Below, piece by piece: positions 1 to 8,425 of a stretch of DNA of 44,117 nucleotides. How positions within the stretch are numbered: the first letter of the stretch is position 1; every line of letters begins with the position of its first letter. Under the pieces are notes generated by a model. It was not told the DNA's origin and made no database searches. It saw only the letters and a program-made list of their open reading frames with translations. Origin of the DNA: Cytophagia bacterium (GTDB lineage: Bacteria > Bacteroidota > Bacteroidia > Cytophagales > Spirosomataceae). The translations under genes were made by a program, and so were the position numbers. The stretch is taken from contig REAB01000057.1 in assembly GCA_004293645.1 (NCBI GenBank), positions 54,677-98,793 of the forward strand, written 5' to 3'.

Positions 1-82
1 GCCTGGAGGCTCGCGCTATCATGTGTGTTTTCGGCTGGAAGCCTGATAATAGGAAGCACGAGCCTGGAGGCTCGCGCTATCG
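1..82. repeat. Pair of dispersed hairpin repeats
   Basis: GCCTGGAGGCTCGCGCTATC occurs at 1-20 and again at 63-82. Each copy holds a small hairpin (GAGCC/GGCTC around TGGA is complete in the second copy). The segment between them (GGCTGGAAGCCTGATAATA) resembles 29494-29512, where it is again followed by a CACGAG...CTCGCGC hairpin, so the same repeat family lies at two loci in this window. The block lies downstream of the minus-strand MbnP-like gene. Confidence 0.7.
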
Positions 83-138
83 TGTGCACCGTGCCAAGGC
101 TTTTGTCATGCCGACAAAGTCTTTATTGGCTCAACATC

Positions 139-939
139 TCATTGGACATGGTCAACGGTAAACATATTGACGTAATTGTTGGCAATGGGCGTAGCCACCG
201 TTGGGCTGTGTACGTTGTTGGTTGTTACAAAACTCACTTTGGTAGCTCCGTCCAACATCTTCAATACGTCGGTAAAAATGTGGATTTCGGAACTGCTGTT
301 TTTACGTACTTTGGCCATATCGTTGATGGGCAGCGTTACGGTGCGGAGGTTGTTGGTGGTTTTGGCACTAAACCCACCGTAGCCACCCACGTGCATTTCG
401 ATTTTGCGCGTACCGTTGGCGCGGGCAGGAGCTACGGGCGAAGTACCCTCAAACTTCATAAATATATAGCCCGAATTCCACGACCAATACATGGCATCAT
501 CGCCGTAAGAAGCCACGTCGAGTGCGCCCGTGCGCTTGGCTATGTCGGCGGTGGACATCAGGCTATCTACACCCACCATAAAACTCACCGAAGTATAATC
601 GGCAGCAGGTACGTCTTTGAGGCTCACAACGAGCGACTTAGGGTCGGCCTCGCGTACCAAAAAATACTGGTTGTCCATTTTTACCTCGCTGCCGTCGGCT
701 TTTTTGAGTTTGATATTGCTCACAAAATAGTTGAACGTCGTTACCGTAAAATCTTCGTTCATGGCATTTTTATAGGTTTTACTACCCATTTCGAGGTTTT
801 GGCTGCCCACGCGGTTGTCAAATTCAAGGGTTACGGTATTTTTGTCGTTGGGTCCAATTTCTTCTTCTTTGTTACAAGAAACCAATATAGCAGTAACTGA
901 CAACGCAGATAGCGTTGAAAAAATGATGGATTTTTTCAT
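139..939 (-). CDS. MbnP-like copper-associated lipoprotein
   Basis: A 266-residue protein with a lipoprotein signal peptide: MKKS, a hydrophobic stretch, then the lipobox Leu-Val-Ser-Cys with Cys at residue 22. The mature part matches the MbnP-like family as I know it. The central segment MYWSWNSGYIFMKFEG, the preceding FMVGVDS and the HVGGYGG block are typical signatures. MbnP proteins are periplasmic or surface proteins that bind oxidised tryptophan-derived copper sites in methanotrophs; Bacteroidota homologues often sit beside di-haem peroxidases and TonB receptors. No peroxidase is visible here, but the gene may continue a cluster beyond the left edge of the window. Upstream on the same strand is a small Cys-motif membrane protein. 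The family call is fairly sure; copper binding is inference. Confidence 0.8.
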   Translation of the reverse strand: MKKSIIFSTLSALSVTAILVSCNKEEEIGPNDKNTVTLEFDNRVGSQNLEMGSKTYKNAMNEDFTVTTFNYFVSNIKLKKADGSEVKMDNQYFLVREADPKSLVVSLKDVPAADYTSVSFMVGVDSLMSTADIAKRTGALDVASYGDDAMYWSWNSGYIFMKFEGTSPVAPARANGTRKIEMHVGGYGGFSAKTTNNLRTVTLPINDMAKVRKNSSSEIHIFTDVLKMLDGATKVSFVTTNNVHSPTVATPIANNYVNMFTVDHVQ

Positions 940-1041
940 TTGTATAATTAGTTTAGCCCCGTCATTTTTGATGGGGAGAATAAAATGATGGATTTGAAAA
1001 AAATGCGAAAAGATGCTTCGCTCAGCATGAAAAAAGCGTCG

Positions 1042-1119
1042 TTTGTCATTCCGAATAAAGTGAGGAATCTATGCCAACGCTGTACTAGTAAGATTCTTCG
1101 CTGCGCTCAGAATGACAAA
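1042..1119. repeat. Imperfect inverted repeat, 'GTCATTCCGAA' family
   Basis: The left arm (TTTGTCATTCCGAATAAAG then TGAGGAATCT) and right arm (AGATTCTTCG then CTGCGCTCAGAATGACAAA) are imperfect inverted repeats separated by about 20 bp. Two more copies lie at 41.4-41.65 kb. It sits between the Cys-motif gene and the MbnP-like gene on the minus strand and could form a hairpin in a shared transcript. Confidence 0.75.
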
Positions 1120-1126
1120 ATTGCTT

Positions 1127-1525
1127 TTATGACAAAATGGAAGCTGGCGGACGCAGGAGCATGTCCATAAAATCGGAGGTGGATAGCGACTGATAATGGA
1201 ATAGAGTAGCCTTTTTTGGGGTAAAAAAATGGCTTGAAGCAAGCGTAACAGGCTGTTCTTCAAATACTTCTTCCAATACTTTTTTGATGTTTTGACCTTG
1301 TTTTTCGGCTTCGTTGGTGGCTTTTTCTTCGGCTATTTTGGTGAGGGTTTTGGCCAGATAGCACTGGCCGTCGCAATGTAGCTCAGGCTTGAAGCGGTTT
1401 TCGCAGAGATGCTTGACAATATAATCTTTGCGTAGCTCAAAATCTAAATACACAAATGGCACCACCAATATTTTGAAACTAATCAAAACTAAAAGGGTGA
1501 GCGATATGTATTTTTTTTGATTCAT
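1127..1525 (-). CDS. Small membrane-anchored protein with conserved Cys motif
   Basis: About 132 residues from the start chosen here (MNQKKYISL; an upstream ATG at 1546 would add seven residues before the natural lysine-rich N-terminus). One hydrophobic segment near residues 6-26 suggests a membrane anchor or uncleaved signal. It is followed by a motif with three cysteines, CENRFKPELHCDGQCYL (Cys at about 41, 51 and 55), and then a charged, probably helical, region. I have seen similar small proteins with a C-x9-C-x3-C block in Bacteroidota but cannot name a characterised family. The spacing of the cysteines and the neighbouring MbnP-like gene on the same strand make a metal-related role plausible. 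That is inference from context only. Confidence 0.65.
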   Translation of the reverse strand: MNQKKYISLTLLVLISFKILVVPFVYLDFELRKDYIVKHLCENRFKPELHCDGQCYLAKTLTKIAEEKATNEAEKQGQNIKKVLEEVFEEQPVTLASSHFFTPKKATLFHYQSLSTSDFMDMLLRPPASILS

Positions 1526-1546
1526 TCTAAAGCTATTGTGTCGCAA

Positions 1547-1685
1547 AGATATACCTCAATTAAAATTAACGACTTGATTGCAATATTTATTTCTTGCTCA
1601 ACGCCCCAATGTCCTTTTTTTGAACGCAAAACAGAAAATTAAAGTTATAAATTGCGTTTATTTGTGTAAAGCGAAACATTAGAAC
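1547..1685. other. Divergent intergenic region
   Basis: AT-rich spacer between the minus-strand Cys-motif gene and the plus-strand M16 peptidase; it must hold both promoters. I see no full TTG-N19-TAnnTTTG match; TTTATTTG near 1659-1666 is the closest -7-like element for the plus strand. Confidence 0.4.
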
Positions 1686-2924
1686 ATGGAAGAATACCAA
1701 TTGCATACCTTGTCCAACGGCATCAAAATAGCCCATAAACAAGTTCAACATACTCAAATTGCGCACTGGGGCATTATGCTCGATATTGGCAGCCGCGACG
1801 AAGGCCCACACCAACAAGGCTTAGCGCATTTTTGGGAACACATGGCCTTCAAAGGCACTAAAAAGCGTAAATCTTACCACATTATCAATCGTTTAGAAAC
1901 TGTGGGCGGCGAGTTGAACGCCTACACTACCAAAGAAAAAGTGTGTTTTCACGCTTCACTTTTAGATACCCACAGCGACAAAGCCATCGAACTTTTGGCC
2001 GATATTGCGTTTCATTCGGTGTTTCCTGACAAACAAATTGAAAAAGAGCGCGGCGTTATTTTAGAAGAAATGGCCATGTATCACGACTCGCCCGAAGAAG
2101 CCATTCAAGACGATTTTGACGAAGTAATTTTTCAGCAGCACCAATTGGGGAAAAATATTTTGGGAAATGCCGACAGCGTACGCTCGTTTGGCCGTGATGA
2201 TTTGCAGCGTTTTATTGCCGAAAATCTCGACACCGAGCACATCATTGTGTCGTCGGTGAGTAAGCAGCCTTTTAGTAAGGTAGTGAAACAAGCCGAAAAG
2301 TACGTGGCCGATATTGCCCACCGCACCACCCACCGCGTGCGCACCGCCCCCACGTTATACCAACCCCAAAACCTGCAAATGACGCGCGGCATAACCCAAG
2401 CGCAAGTGGCCATGGGCCGCCCCGCTTACGCCCTCGCCGACGAGCGCAGGCTGCCTTTTTTTATGCTCATCAACCTGCTGGGCGGACCCGGCATGAACTC
2501 GCGCTTTAACATGAGCCTCCGCGAAAAGTATGGCTTGGTTTATGCCATTGATGCCAGCTACACGGCTTATTTAGACACGGGTTTTTTGGGGGTTTATTTT
2601 GGAACTGAACCAAAAAACTTGGAAAAGGCCAGCTCGCTCATTAGCAAAGAATTGCGATTGCTGCGCGACAATACGCTTACCACCAAGCAATTGCATGATT
2701 TGAAACAACAATTGATGGGGCAACTGGCCATGTCCGAAGAGAGCAATCAGGGTTTTATGTTGATGATGGGCAAAAGCCTGCTGGACACAGGGCGGGTGGA
2801 CACGCTCAAAGAAATTTTTGCCGAAATTGAGGCCGTTTCGGCCAAACAATTGCAAGACATTGCCAACGAGCTCTTTGACGAAAAAACGTGGAGTACGCTC
2901 ACCTATTTGCCCGAAGCTGACTAA
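1686..2924 (+). CDS. M16 family zinc metallopeptidase (processing peptidase-like)
   Basis: A 412-residue protein with the inverted zinc motif of the M16 (pitrilysin/mitochondrial processing peptidase) family. His48-Phe-Trp-Glu51-His52 gives HxxEH, with the distal zinc ligand being one of Glu127/Glu128 in ERGVILEEM, the expected spacing. The C-terminal half has the typical M16 second domain, with the conserved GPGMNSRF and YGLVYAIDA segments. The protein has the single-chain size of about 400-430 residues and no obvious signal peptide, so it is probably cytoplasmic. The start ATG directly follows the spacer and the N-terminus EYQLHTLSNGIKI aligns with the family start. The methylmalonyl-CoA mutase gene follows 23 bp downstream and is probably co-transcribed; I see no functional link between the two. 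Confidence 0.92.
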   Translation: MEEYQLHTLSNGIKIAHKQVQHTQIAHWGIMLDIGSRDEGPHQQGLAHFWEHMAFKGTKKRKSYHIINRLETVGGELNAYTTKEKVCFHASLLDTHSDKAIELLADIAFHSVFPDKQIEKERGVILEEMAMYHDSPEEAIQDDFDEVIFQQHQLGKNILGNADSVRSFGRDDLQRFIAENLDTEHIIVSSVSKQPFSKVVKQAEKYVADIAHRTTHRVRTAPTLYQPQNLQMTRGITQAQVAMGRPAYALADERRLPFFMLINLLGGPGMNSRFNMSLREKYGLVYAIDASYTAYLDTGFLGVYFGTEPKNLEKASSLISKELRLLRDNTLTTKQLHDLKQQLMGQLAMSEESNQGFMLMMGKSLLDTGRVDTLKEIFAEIEAVSAKQLQDIANELFDEKTWSTLTYLPEAD

Positions 2925-2947
2925 TTTTTACTTGAAAGAAAAATACC

Positions 2948-5122
2948 ATGAAACCCGATTTTTCTACCATCAACATTTTTGACGCTGGTCCAACAAATAT
3001 CAAGTCTCAAATCTCAAACGGGACGAAACCCTTCATCACCGCTGAGGGCGTTAAACTCAAACCTGTTTTTACCCAAGAAGATATTACGGATGCTCCACAT
3101 CTGGGCTTTGGGGCGGGCATACCGCCTTATTTGCGTGGCCCATACAGCACCATGTACGTGCAACAACCGTGGACAGTGCGCCAATACGCGGGTTTTAGCA
3201 CGGCAGAAGCCTCCAACGCCTTTTATCGGCGTAACTTGGCCGCAGGGCAAAAAGGGCTTTCGGTGGCTTTTGATTTGGCTACGCACCGGGGTTACGACTC
3301 CGACCACCCCCGCGTGGTGGGCGACGTGGGCAAGGCGGGCGTGGCCATTGACAGCGTCGAAGACATGAAGATATTGTTCGACCAGATTCCGCTCGACCAA
3401 ATGAGCGTTTCGATGACCATGAACGGAGCGGTGCTGCCCATCATGGCGTTTTATATCGTAGCCGCCGAAGAGCAGGGCGTAAAACCTGAGCAACTTTCGG
3501 GAACGATTCAGAACGATATTTTGAAAGAATTTATGGTGCGCAATACGTACATCTATCCGCCTGCGCCTTCGATGCGCATCGTAGGCGATATTTTTGCCTA
3601 CGCCAGTCGGTTTATGCCCAAGTTCAACAGCATCAGTATCAGCGGCTACCACATGCACGAAGCGGGTGCGCCCGCCCACATTGAACTGGCCTACACCTTA
3701 GCTGATGGCCTCGAATACCTCCGCACGGGTTTAGAAGCTGGTTTGGACATTGATGAGTTTGCGCCGCGATTGTCGTTTTTTTGGGGAATTGGCATGAACC
3801 ACTTCATGGAAATTGCCAAGATGCGGGCAGGCCGACTGCTTTGGGCCAAAGTGGTGAATCAATTTGGACCCAAAAACAAAAAATCGCTGGCTTTGCGCAC
3901 GCATTGCCAAACGTCGGGTTGGAGTCTGACCGAGCAAGACCCCTTTAATAACGTGGCCCGAACTACCATCGAAGCCATGGCGGCGGTGTTGGGCCACACG
4001 CAGAGTTTGCACACCAATTCGCTTGACGAAGCCACCGCCTTACCCACCGATTTTTCGGCCCGAATAGCCCGCAATACGCAGTTGTATTTGCAGCACGAAA
4101 CTGACATTTGCCGCGTGGTAGATCCGTGGGGTGGAAGTTATTATGTGGAATATTTGACCAAAGAACTCACTCAAAAAGCGTGGGAACTCATGGAAGAAGT
4201 AGCCCAAATGGGCGGCATGACCAAAGCCATCGAAGCGGGATTGCCCAAAATGCGCATTGAAGAAGCCGCCGCCCGCAAGCAAGCCCGCATTGACAGCGGC
4301 AAAGACGTAATAGTGGGTGTCAATAAGTTTAAACCCGATTCGGAGAAACCAATAGATTTTTTAGAGATTGATAATCAGGCTGTTAGAGAATCGCAAATAG
4401 CCCGAATTCAGAAAGTGAAAGAGGAAAGAGATGAGGTGAAAGTGCAACAATTATTAGAAAAAATCACTGAAGCCGCAGTTGTTTCCCCTCTCCTTACGAA
4501 GGAGAGGACGGGTGAGGTTGCGGGGGCTAACCTACTTGCCCTCGCCGTAGAAGCTGCCCGCGCCCGCGCTACTTTGGGCGAAATTTCTGATGCCATGGAG
4601 AAACCATTTGGCAGGTACAAAGCCGTGATACGTTCCATAGCGGGCGTTTACAGCGCCGAGGTGTCAGACGACGAGAACTTCCGAGTAGCCCGCGAAATGG
4701 CCGACCATTTTGCCCAGTTGGAAGGCCGTCGCCCGCGCATTATGGTTGCTAAAATGGGCCAAGACGGCCACGACCGAGGCGCAAAAGTCATTGCTACGAG
4801 CTTCGCCGACTTGGGTTTTGACGTGGACATGGGGCCGCTTTTTCAAACGCCCGAAGAAACCGCCCGCCAAGCCGCCGAAAATGACGTACACATTGTGGGC
4901 GCGTCGAGCCTCGCGGCAGGCCACAAAACGCTCGTGCCGCAGCTCATTGAGGAGTTACGCAAAATAGGCCGCGCCGATATTATGGTCATCGCGGGTGGCG
5001 TTATTCCGCCGCAAGACTACGGGTTTTTGTACCAAGCGGGCGTAAAAGGTGTTTTTGGACCAGGCACCATTATTTCGATAGCTGCCCAGAAGATTTTGAA
5101 AGAATTGATGGAAAGTGAGTAA
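2948..5122 (+). CDS. mutB: Methylmalonyl-CoA mutase, large (catalytic) subunit
   Basis: A 724-residue adenosylcobalamin enzyme interconverting methylmalonyl-CoA and succinyl-CoA. The N-terminal TIM barrel carries the substrate-binding block [18 protein letters not shown] (68-85), the [20 protein letters not shown] region and the active-site His235 in [10 protein letters not shown]. The C-terminal B12 domain has DGHDRG at 606-611, with His608 as the lower axial cobalt ligand, and the later GGVIPP loop. Residues 513-528 of the linker between the domains ([16 protein letters not shown]) are encoded by a palindromic repeat that has inserted in frame; relatives I recall have only a few residues there. 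The small subunit gene is not adjacent. The gene lies 23 bp after the M16 peptidase. Gene naming varies (mutB or scpA for the catalytic chain). Confidence 0.95.
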   Translation: MKPDFSTINIFDAGPTNIKSQISNGTKPFITAEGVKLKPVFTQEDITDAPHLGFGAGIPPYLRGPYSTMYVQQPWTVRQYAGFSTAEASNAFYRRNLAAGQKGLSVAFDLATHRGYDSDHPRVVGDVGKAGVAIDSVEDMKILFDQIPLDQMSVSMTMNGAVLPIMAFYIVAAEEQGVKPEQLSGTIQNDILKEFMVRNTYIYPPAPSMRIVGDIFAYASRFMPKFNSISISGYHMHEAGAPAHIELAYTLADGLEYLRTGLEAGLDIDEFAPRLSFFWGIGMNHFMEIAKMRAGRLLWAKVVNQFGPKNKKSLALRTHCQTSGWSLTEQDPFNNVARTTIEAMAAVLGHTQSLHTNSLDEATALPTDFSARIARNTQLYLQHETDICRVVDPWGGSYYVEYLTKELTQKAWELMEEVAQMGGMTKAIEAGLPKMRIEEAAARKQARIDSGKDVIVGVNKFKPDSEKPIDFLEIDNQAVRESQIARIQKVKEERDEVKVQQLLEKITEAAVVSPLLTKERTGEVAGANLLALAVEAARARATLGEISDAMEKPFGRYKAVIRSIAGVYSAEVSDDENFRVAREMADHFAQLEGRRPRIMVAKMGQDGHDRGAKVIATSFADLGFDVDMGPLFQTPEETARQAAENDVHIVGASSLAAGHKTLVPQLIEELRKIGRADIMVIAGGVIPPQDYGFLYQAGVKGVFGPGTIISIAAQKILKELMESE
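4485..4531 (+). repeat. Palindromic repeat translated inside mutB
   Basis: A perfect 8-bp stem (CTCTCCTT at 4488-4495, AAGGAGAG at 4499-4506, loop ACG) is followed by GACGGGTGAGGTTGCGGGGG. It resembles the dispersed CCCTCTCC...GGAGAGG...GGTGAGG repeats common between genes in Bacteroidota, but here it is read in frame without a stop. It lies in the linker before the conserved [20 protein letters not shown] block. Confidence 0.75.
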
Positions 5123-5144
5123 ATTTCACCAAACTTGCAAGCAA

Positions 5145-6626
5145 ATGATTACTCGATTGAAAGTAAAAGGTTTTAAGAATTTGTACGATGTAGAGGTATA
5201 TTTTGGGCCTTTTACGTGTATTGCAGGTACAAATGGGGTTGGGAAATCCAATCTTTTTGACGCGCTTAAATTTTTGGGCGAGTTGGCCAACAAAACGTTA
5301 CTTGAAGCCGCGCTGTCTATTAGAGAAACTGAAACTGAAAAACGTTCTAAATCGCTTGATATTCGCAATATATTTTTTAACGACGGCAAAGAATATGCTG
5401 GTACCATTGAGTTTGAAGTTGATTTAATTTTGCCAGAAACAGCTATTGACGACTTGGGACAAAAAGCAGAGGCAACTACCGCTTTTGTGTCTTATCATCT
5501 AACAATAAAACACAACGAAGAAACCAGAAATAATTCAAAAAACACCCTTGAAATAACAAACGAAAGCCTTCGGCAGCTCAACCAAACCGATTTTAAGAGA
5601 ACATTAAACAAGATTGGGTTTAGTAAAGAGTGGGTAAAAAGCATATCGGGCGGCGTAAGACGAAGTGCGTCGGCCTTCATCGAATCTGATGCGCAGAACG
5701 TAACCATTAGTCAAGACCAGACGAGCGGTCGTAAAAAAACATTGTTGCTTAAAAGTTTACCCCGCACCATTCTTTCAACCGCCAGCGCCATCGAAACACC
5801 AACTGCATTGGTGTGTAAACGAGAGATGGAATCGTGGCGTTTTTTGCAGCTAGAACCCTCTGCGCTACGAAGTGCCGACGATGTTTCGGAAGCCAATCAG
5901 CGTATTCAAGCCAATGGAACTCACTTGCCCGCTACCCTCTATCGGCTGATAAACAATAACCCCAACGTTCAAATAACAATTGCCAACCGATTGTCGGAAT
6001 TGATTGACGATATTTTTGAAATAACCGTTGATAAAGACGAAAAACGCGATATTCTCACGCTTATGTTGAAAGGTAAAGACGGGAATTTTCTCCCTGCAAG
6101 CTCACTTTCTGATGGTACGTTGCGTTTTTTGGCCCTGTCAATTATTGAAGCCGACCCCAGCGAGCAAGGACTTATTTGCTTAGAAGAACCCGAAAATGGC
6201 ATTCACCCAGCCCGTATTCCAGCTATTTTGCAACTTTTAACCGATATTTCGACCGATGCGTTGCTTCCTTTCGGCGCAGACAATCCACTTCGTCAGGTTA
6301 TTATCAATACGCACTCTCCGTTGGTGGTTTCGGAGATTGACGATGACGCGCTCTTGGTGGCCGAATCAACGCCTTACAAAACCGATGAACGCCGTTTTGA
6401 AGGGGTGTCGTTCAAACCACTTTCCGAAACTTGGCGCATCTACAATGAGCTTCACGATTCAACTGCGGTTACAAAAGCCACGTTGTTAGAATACCTAAAT
6501 CCACTCAGTTTTTCGCAACCTTTGCCAGAAACTGAGCCACGAACGTTGCCGAAAAACCCGCACAAAAAAAGAAGAGTAATCGAAAGACCCGAAGTGCAGC
6601 TCAACCTTTTTCCAGTACTTGTTTGA
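5145..6626 (+). CDS. AAA ATPase (AAA_15/AAA_21, OLD-like), probable defence module subunit A
   Basis: An ABC/SMC-type ATPase of 493 residues counted from MITRLKVKGF, the usual N-terminus of this group; an upstream ATG at 5115 would overlap mutB by 8 bp and add ten atypical residues. Walker A is GTNGVGKS (28-35, Lys34). The signature-like LSDGTLRFLAL lies near 323-333, Walker B is LICLEEPENGIHP (about 343-355), and the switch region is INTHSPLVVSEI (about 386-397). Such ATPases pair with Toprim nucleases in OLD, Gabija, PARIS and related systems. Here the next gene starts one base after the stop and encodes a Toprim-like protein. Base composition is visibly more AT-rich than mutB, in line with a horizontally acquired cassette. 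The ATPase call is firm; the defence role is inference. Confidence 0.88.
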   Translation: MITRLKVKGFKNLYDVEVYFGPFTCIAGTNGVGKSNLFDALKFLGELANKTLLEAALSIRETETEKRSKSLDIRNIFFNDGKEYAGTIEFEVDLILPETAIDDLGQKAEATTAFVSYHLTIKHNEETRNNSKNTLEITNESLRQLNQTDFKRTLNKIGFSKEWVKSISGGVRRSASAFIESDAQNVTISQDQTSGRKKTLLLKSLPRTILSTASAIETPTALVCKREMESWRFLQLEPSALRSADDVSEANQRIQANGTHLPATLYRLINNNPNVQITIANRLSELIDDIFEITVDKDEKRDILTLMLKGKDGNFLPASSLSDGTLRFLALSIIEADPSEQGLICLEEPENGIHPARIPAILQLLTDISTDALLPFGADNPLRQVIINTHSPLVVSEIDDDALLVAESTPYKTDERRFEGVSFKPLSETWRIYNELHDSTAVTKATLLEYLNPLSFSQPLPETEPRTLPKNPHKKRRVIERPEVQLNLFPVLV

Positions 6627-6627
6627 C

Positions 6628-7266
6628 ATGGAAAGAAAAAAATATTTGCTCATTTCCGATGGAAGTTCCGATAAATGCCTTTTGCCAATCATTGATTTTG
6701 TTCTCAATGCGCATTTCCCAAACCTCGTTTTTGAAGGTCAGTGGGCCGACTATAAATTCTTGCGAAAACCACCACAATCTCTTTCTGAAAAAATAAGTAG
6801 CGGCATAGACCTGTACGAACCCGATTGGGTTTTTGTGCACCGAGATGCCGAAGCAGTAGCCAATCCATTAAAAAAACGGTCTGAAGAAATACAAATGGCT
6901 GTAGAAGCGGCCAAGTACGCATCAAAAAATATTTTTATCGAAATTATTCCCATAAAAATGATGGAAACTTGGCTGTTGATTGACGAAATGGCCATTCGGA
7001 AAGCAGCCAATAACCCCAACGGAAAAGTGAAAATTCAGTTGCCAGCCATTCGTCAGCTCGAAAATCTGAGCCAGCCCAAAGAGTTACTTTTTGATTTACT
7101 AAAACAAGCAAGTGGGTTGCCTCAGGGACGTAAATTAAACAACCTCAATGTTTTCAAAATCAGGCATTTTGTTGCTGAATATATCGCCGATTACGACCTC
7201 CTTCGTCAATTGTCTTCCTTTCAACATTTTGAAGCGCAGTTGGTATATTTGAAAGCTAAAATCTAA
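6628..7266 (+). CDS. DUF4276-like Toprim-fold protein, probable partner of the upstream ATPase
   Basis: A 212-residue protein, taking the ATG at 6628, one base after the ATPase stop codon (TGA-C-ATG). A TTG at 6619 would only add three residues. The N-terminal strand-loop ISDGSSDKCLLPII sits where Toprim/DUF4276 proteins carry the EGxSE/D acidic motif. A second acidic motif follows at WVFVHRDAEA (Asp73, Glu75), then the segment IPIKMMETWLLID (Glu113, Trp115), which resembles the (H/M)ExWLLAD motif of DUF4276 proteins. The first glutamate of a canonical Toprim is not obvious (Asp11 or Asp15 may replace it). Its 3' end overlaps the convergent acyl-CoA reductase gene by four bases. It is probably the nuclease or effector part of a two-gene module; activity is not demonstrated. 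Confidence 0.7.
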   Translation: MERKKYLLISDGSSDKCLLPIIDFVLNAHFPNLVFEGQWADYKFLRKPPQSLSEKISSGIDLYEPDWVFVHRDAEAVANPLKKRSEEIQMAVEAAKYASKNIFIEIIPIKMMETWLLIDEMAIRKAANNPNGKVKIQLPAIRQLENLSQPKELLFDLLKQASGLPQGRKLNNLNVFKIRHFVAEYIADYDLLRQLSSFQHFEAQLVYLKAKI

Positions 7267-8288
7267 CCCAAAGCCCCCAAAAACTGCATCGTGTCCACGC
7301 CGTCGGCGTAGTCGTAAAGGTTAGGTTGTTGGGCGCAGCCCAGCGGTAAACTTCCGTTAAACCAACCCCCGCTCGATACTACGCACTGAATCTTATCTGC
7401 TTGGGCGGCCATTTTTTCTTCCAAATCCGACACACTGGCATAGGTTTCGTAAAATAACACCGAGATAGGCGACACCAAGCCCTCGCTGGGGCGCACAATC
7501 AAAAAACCATTGTCGAGGTGCGTTTCTCGATTAACCAGCAGCACCGAGCGGTTGTATTCGTAGTTGTTAAAATACTTGTGGTGGTGTTTGTAAGTGTCGG
7601 TGAGCGGTTCGATGGCTTCGTAAAATGGCGTAAAATCGTAGCCTTCTGGCACAAAAACCTTGGAAACATTGCGGCAGCCCAACCCAAAGTATTGCAAAAT
7701 ATCTTGCCCCAACGCGGCCAATTCTGTGCTGGTTTCTTGGCCGTTTAGCACTCCAACCGAAGTGCGGTTGCGCCTGATGATGTGCGGCTTTTTGGCAAAA
7801 TAATACTCAAAATACCGCGATGTGTTATCGCTGCCCGTGGCAATGTAAGCATCGGCGGCGTTGAGCCGCTCCACCAACGTAATGCGGTTGGCCAACGAAG
7901 GCTCTATTTCAACAAGTTTTTCTAACAAAAACGACAGCAGCGTGCGGTCGTCGGTACTTAGTTTGGCCAACAGGTGATGCCCGCTTATCAACACGCACAG
8001 TGCATCGTGAAAACCCACCGCTGGGATATTGCCCGCCATCACTACACCTATTTTTTGGGGAACATCCACTGGGGCCAATTCGTAGTCCGCCAGCCAAGCC
8101 CGCAACTTGTCTGCGTCCAAATAGTGTTCGGCAATGGCTTGCAGAGATTGGGCAGTAAAAGCGGGCGTAAACCAGTAATTTTGCAAGTAAGATTTTTGAA
8201 TCAACGCCGATGCGCCAGGTTGCTGATAATCAGCTTTTAGTAGTTCTCCAAGTTGAACAAAAGGCGCAATGCGCTGGGGTATATTCAT
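7263..8288 (-). CDS. Acyl-CoA reductase, LuxC family
   Basis: A 341-residue protein from the ATG at 8288 (MNIPQRIAPFVQLG); the frame is open further upstream, but that extension is lysine-rich leader unlike the family. It matches the LuxC/aldehyde dehydrogenase-like acyl-CoA reductase fold. The nucleotide-binding segment is IGVVMAGNIPAVGFHDAL, and the catalytic cysteine is expected at Cys205 in GLGCRNVSKVFVPEGYDF. LuxC reduces acyl-CoA or acyl-enzyme to aldehyde; no luxD, luxE or luciferase gene is present, so bioluminescence is not implied. A ferredoxin gene lies divergently 138 bp away, an arrangement I recall as common in Bacteroidota. The stop codon overlaps that of the convergent Toprim-like gene (CTAA shared). 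Confidence 0.85.
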   Translation of the reverse strand: MNIPQRIAPFVQLGELLKADYQQPGASALIQKSYLQNYWFTPAFTAQSLQAIAEHYLDADKLRAWLADYELAPVDVPQKIGVVMAGNIPAVGFHDALCVLISGHHLLAKLSTDDRTLLSFLLEKLVEIEPSLANRITLVERLNAADAYIATGSDNTSRYFEYYFAKKPHIIRRNRTSVGVLNGQETSTELAALGQDILQYFGLGCRNVSKVFVPEGYDFTPFYEAIEPLTDTYKHHHKYFNNYEYNRSVLLVNRETHLDNGFLIVRPSEGLVSPISVLFYETYASVSDLEEKMAAQADKIQCVVSSGGWFNGSLPLGCAQQPNLYDYADGVDTMQFLGALG

Positions 8289-8365
8289 GGTAGTATTTTT
8301 CAAAGAAAAAGTGCAAAAAAATAAAGAACTATTGATTTTACGTTTTAATCGAAACTTTAAATAGT

Positions 8366-8373
8366 TAAATTTG
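8366..8373 (+). promoter_or_regulatory. -7 element of the ferredoxin promoter
   Basis: TAAATTTG is a perfect match to the Bacteroidota TAnnTTTG -7 motif, 53 bp upstream of the ferredoxin ATG. The -33 TTG is not clear; the region around 8343-8347 is only T-rich. Confidence 0.45.
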
Positions 8374-8425
8374 TTTTTATAATTCAAGCACAAATATTCA
8401 AAAAACTAAACCATATTGTACAATT

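Noticed and set aside
25..900. A 291-codon plus-strand open frame
   Set aside because: It is antisense to the MbnP-like lipoprotein, whose signal peptide and family motifs are clear; the plus-strand product has no recognisable features.
985..1170. A 61-codon plus-strand frame
   Set aside because: It lies across the inverted repeat at 1042-1119 and overlaps the minus-strand Cys-motif gene; no coding features.
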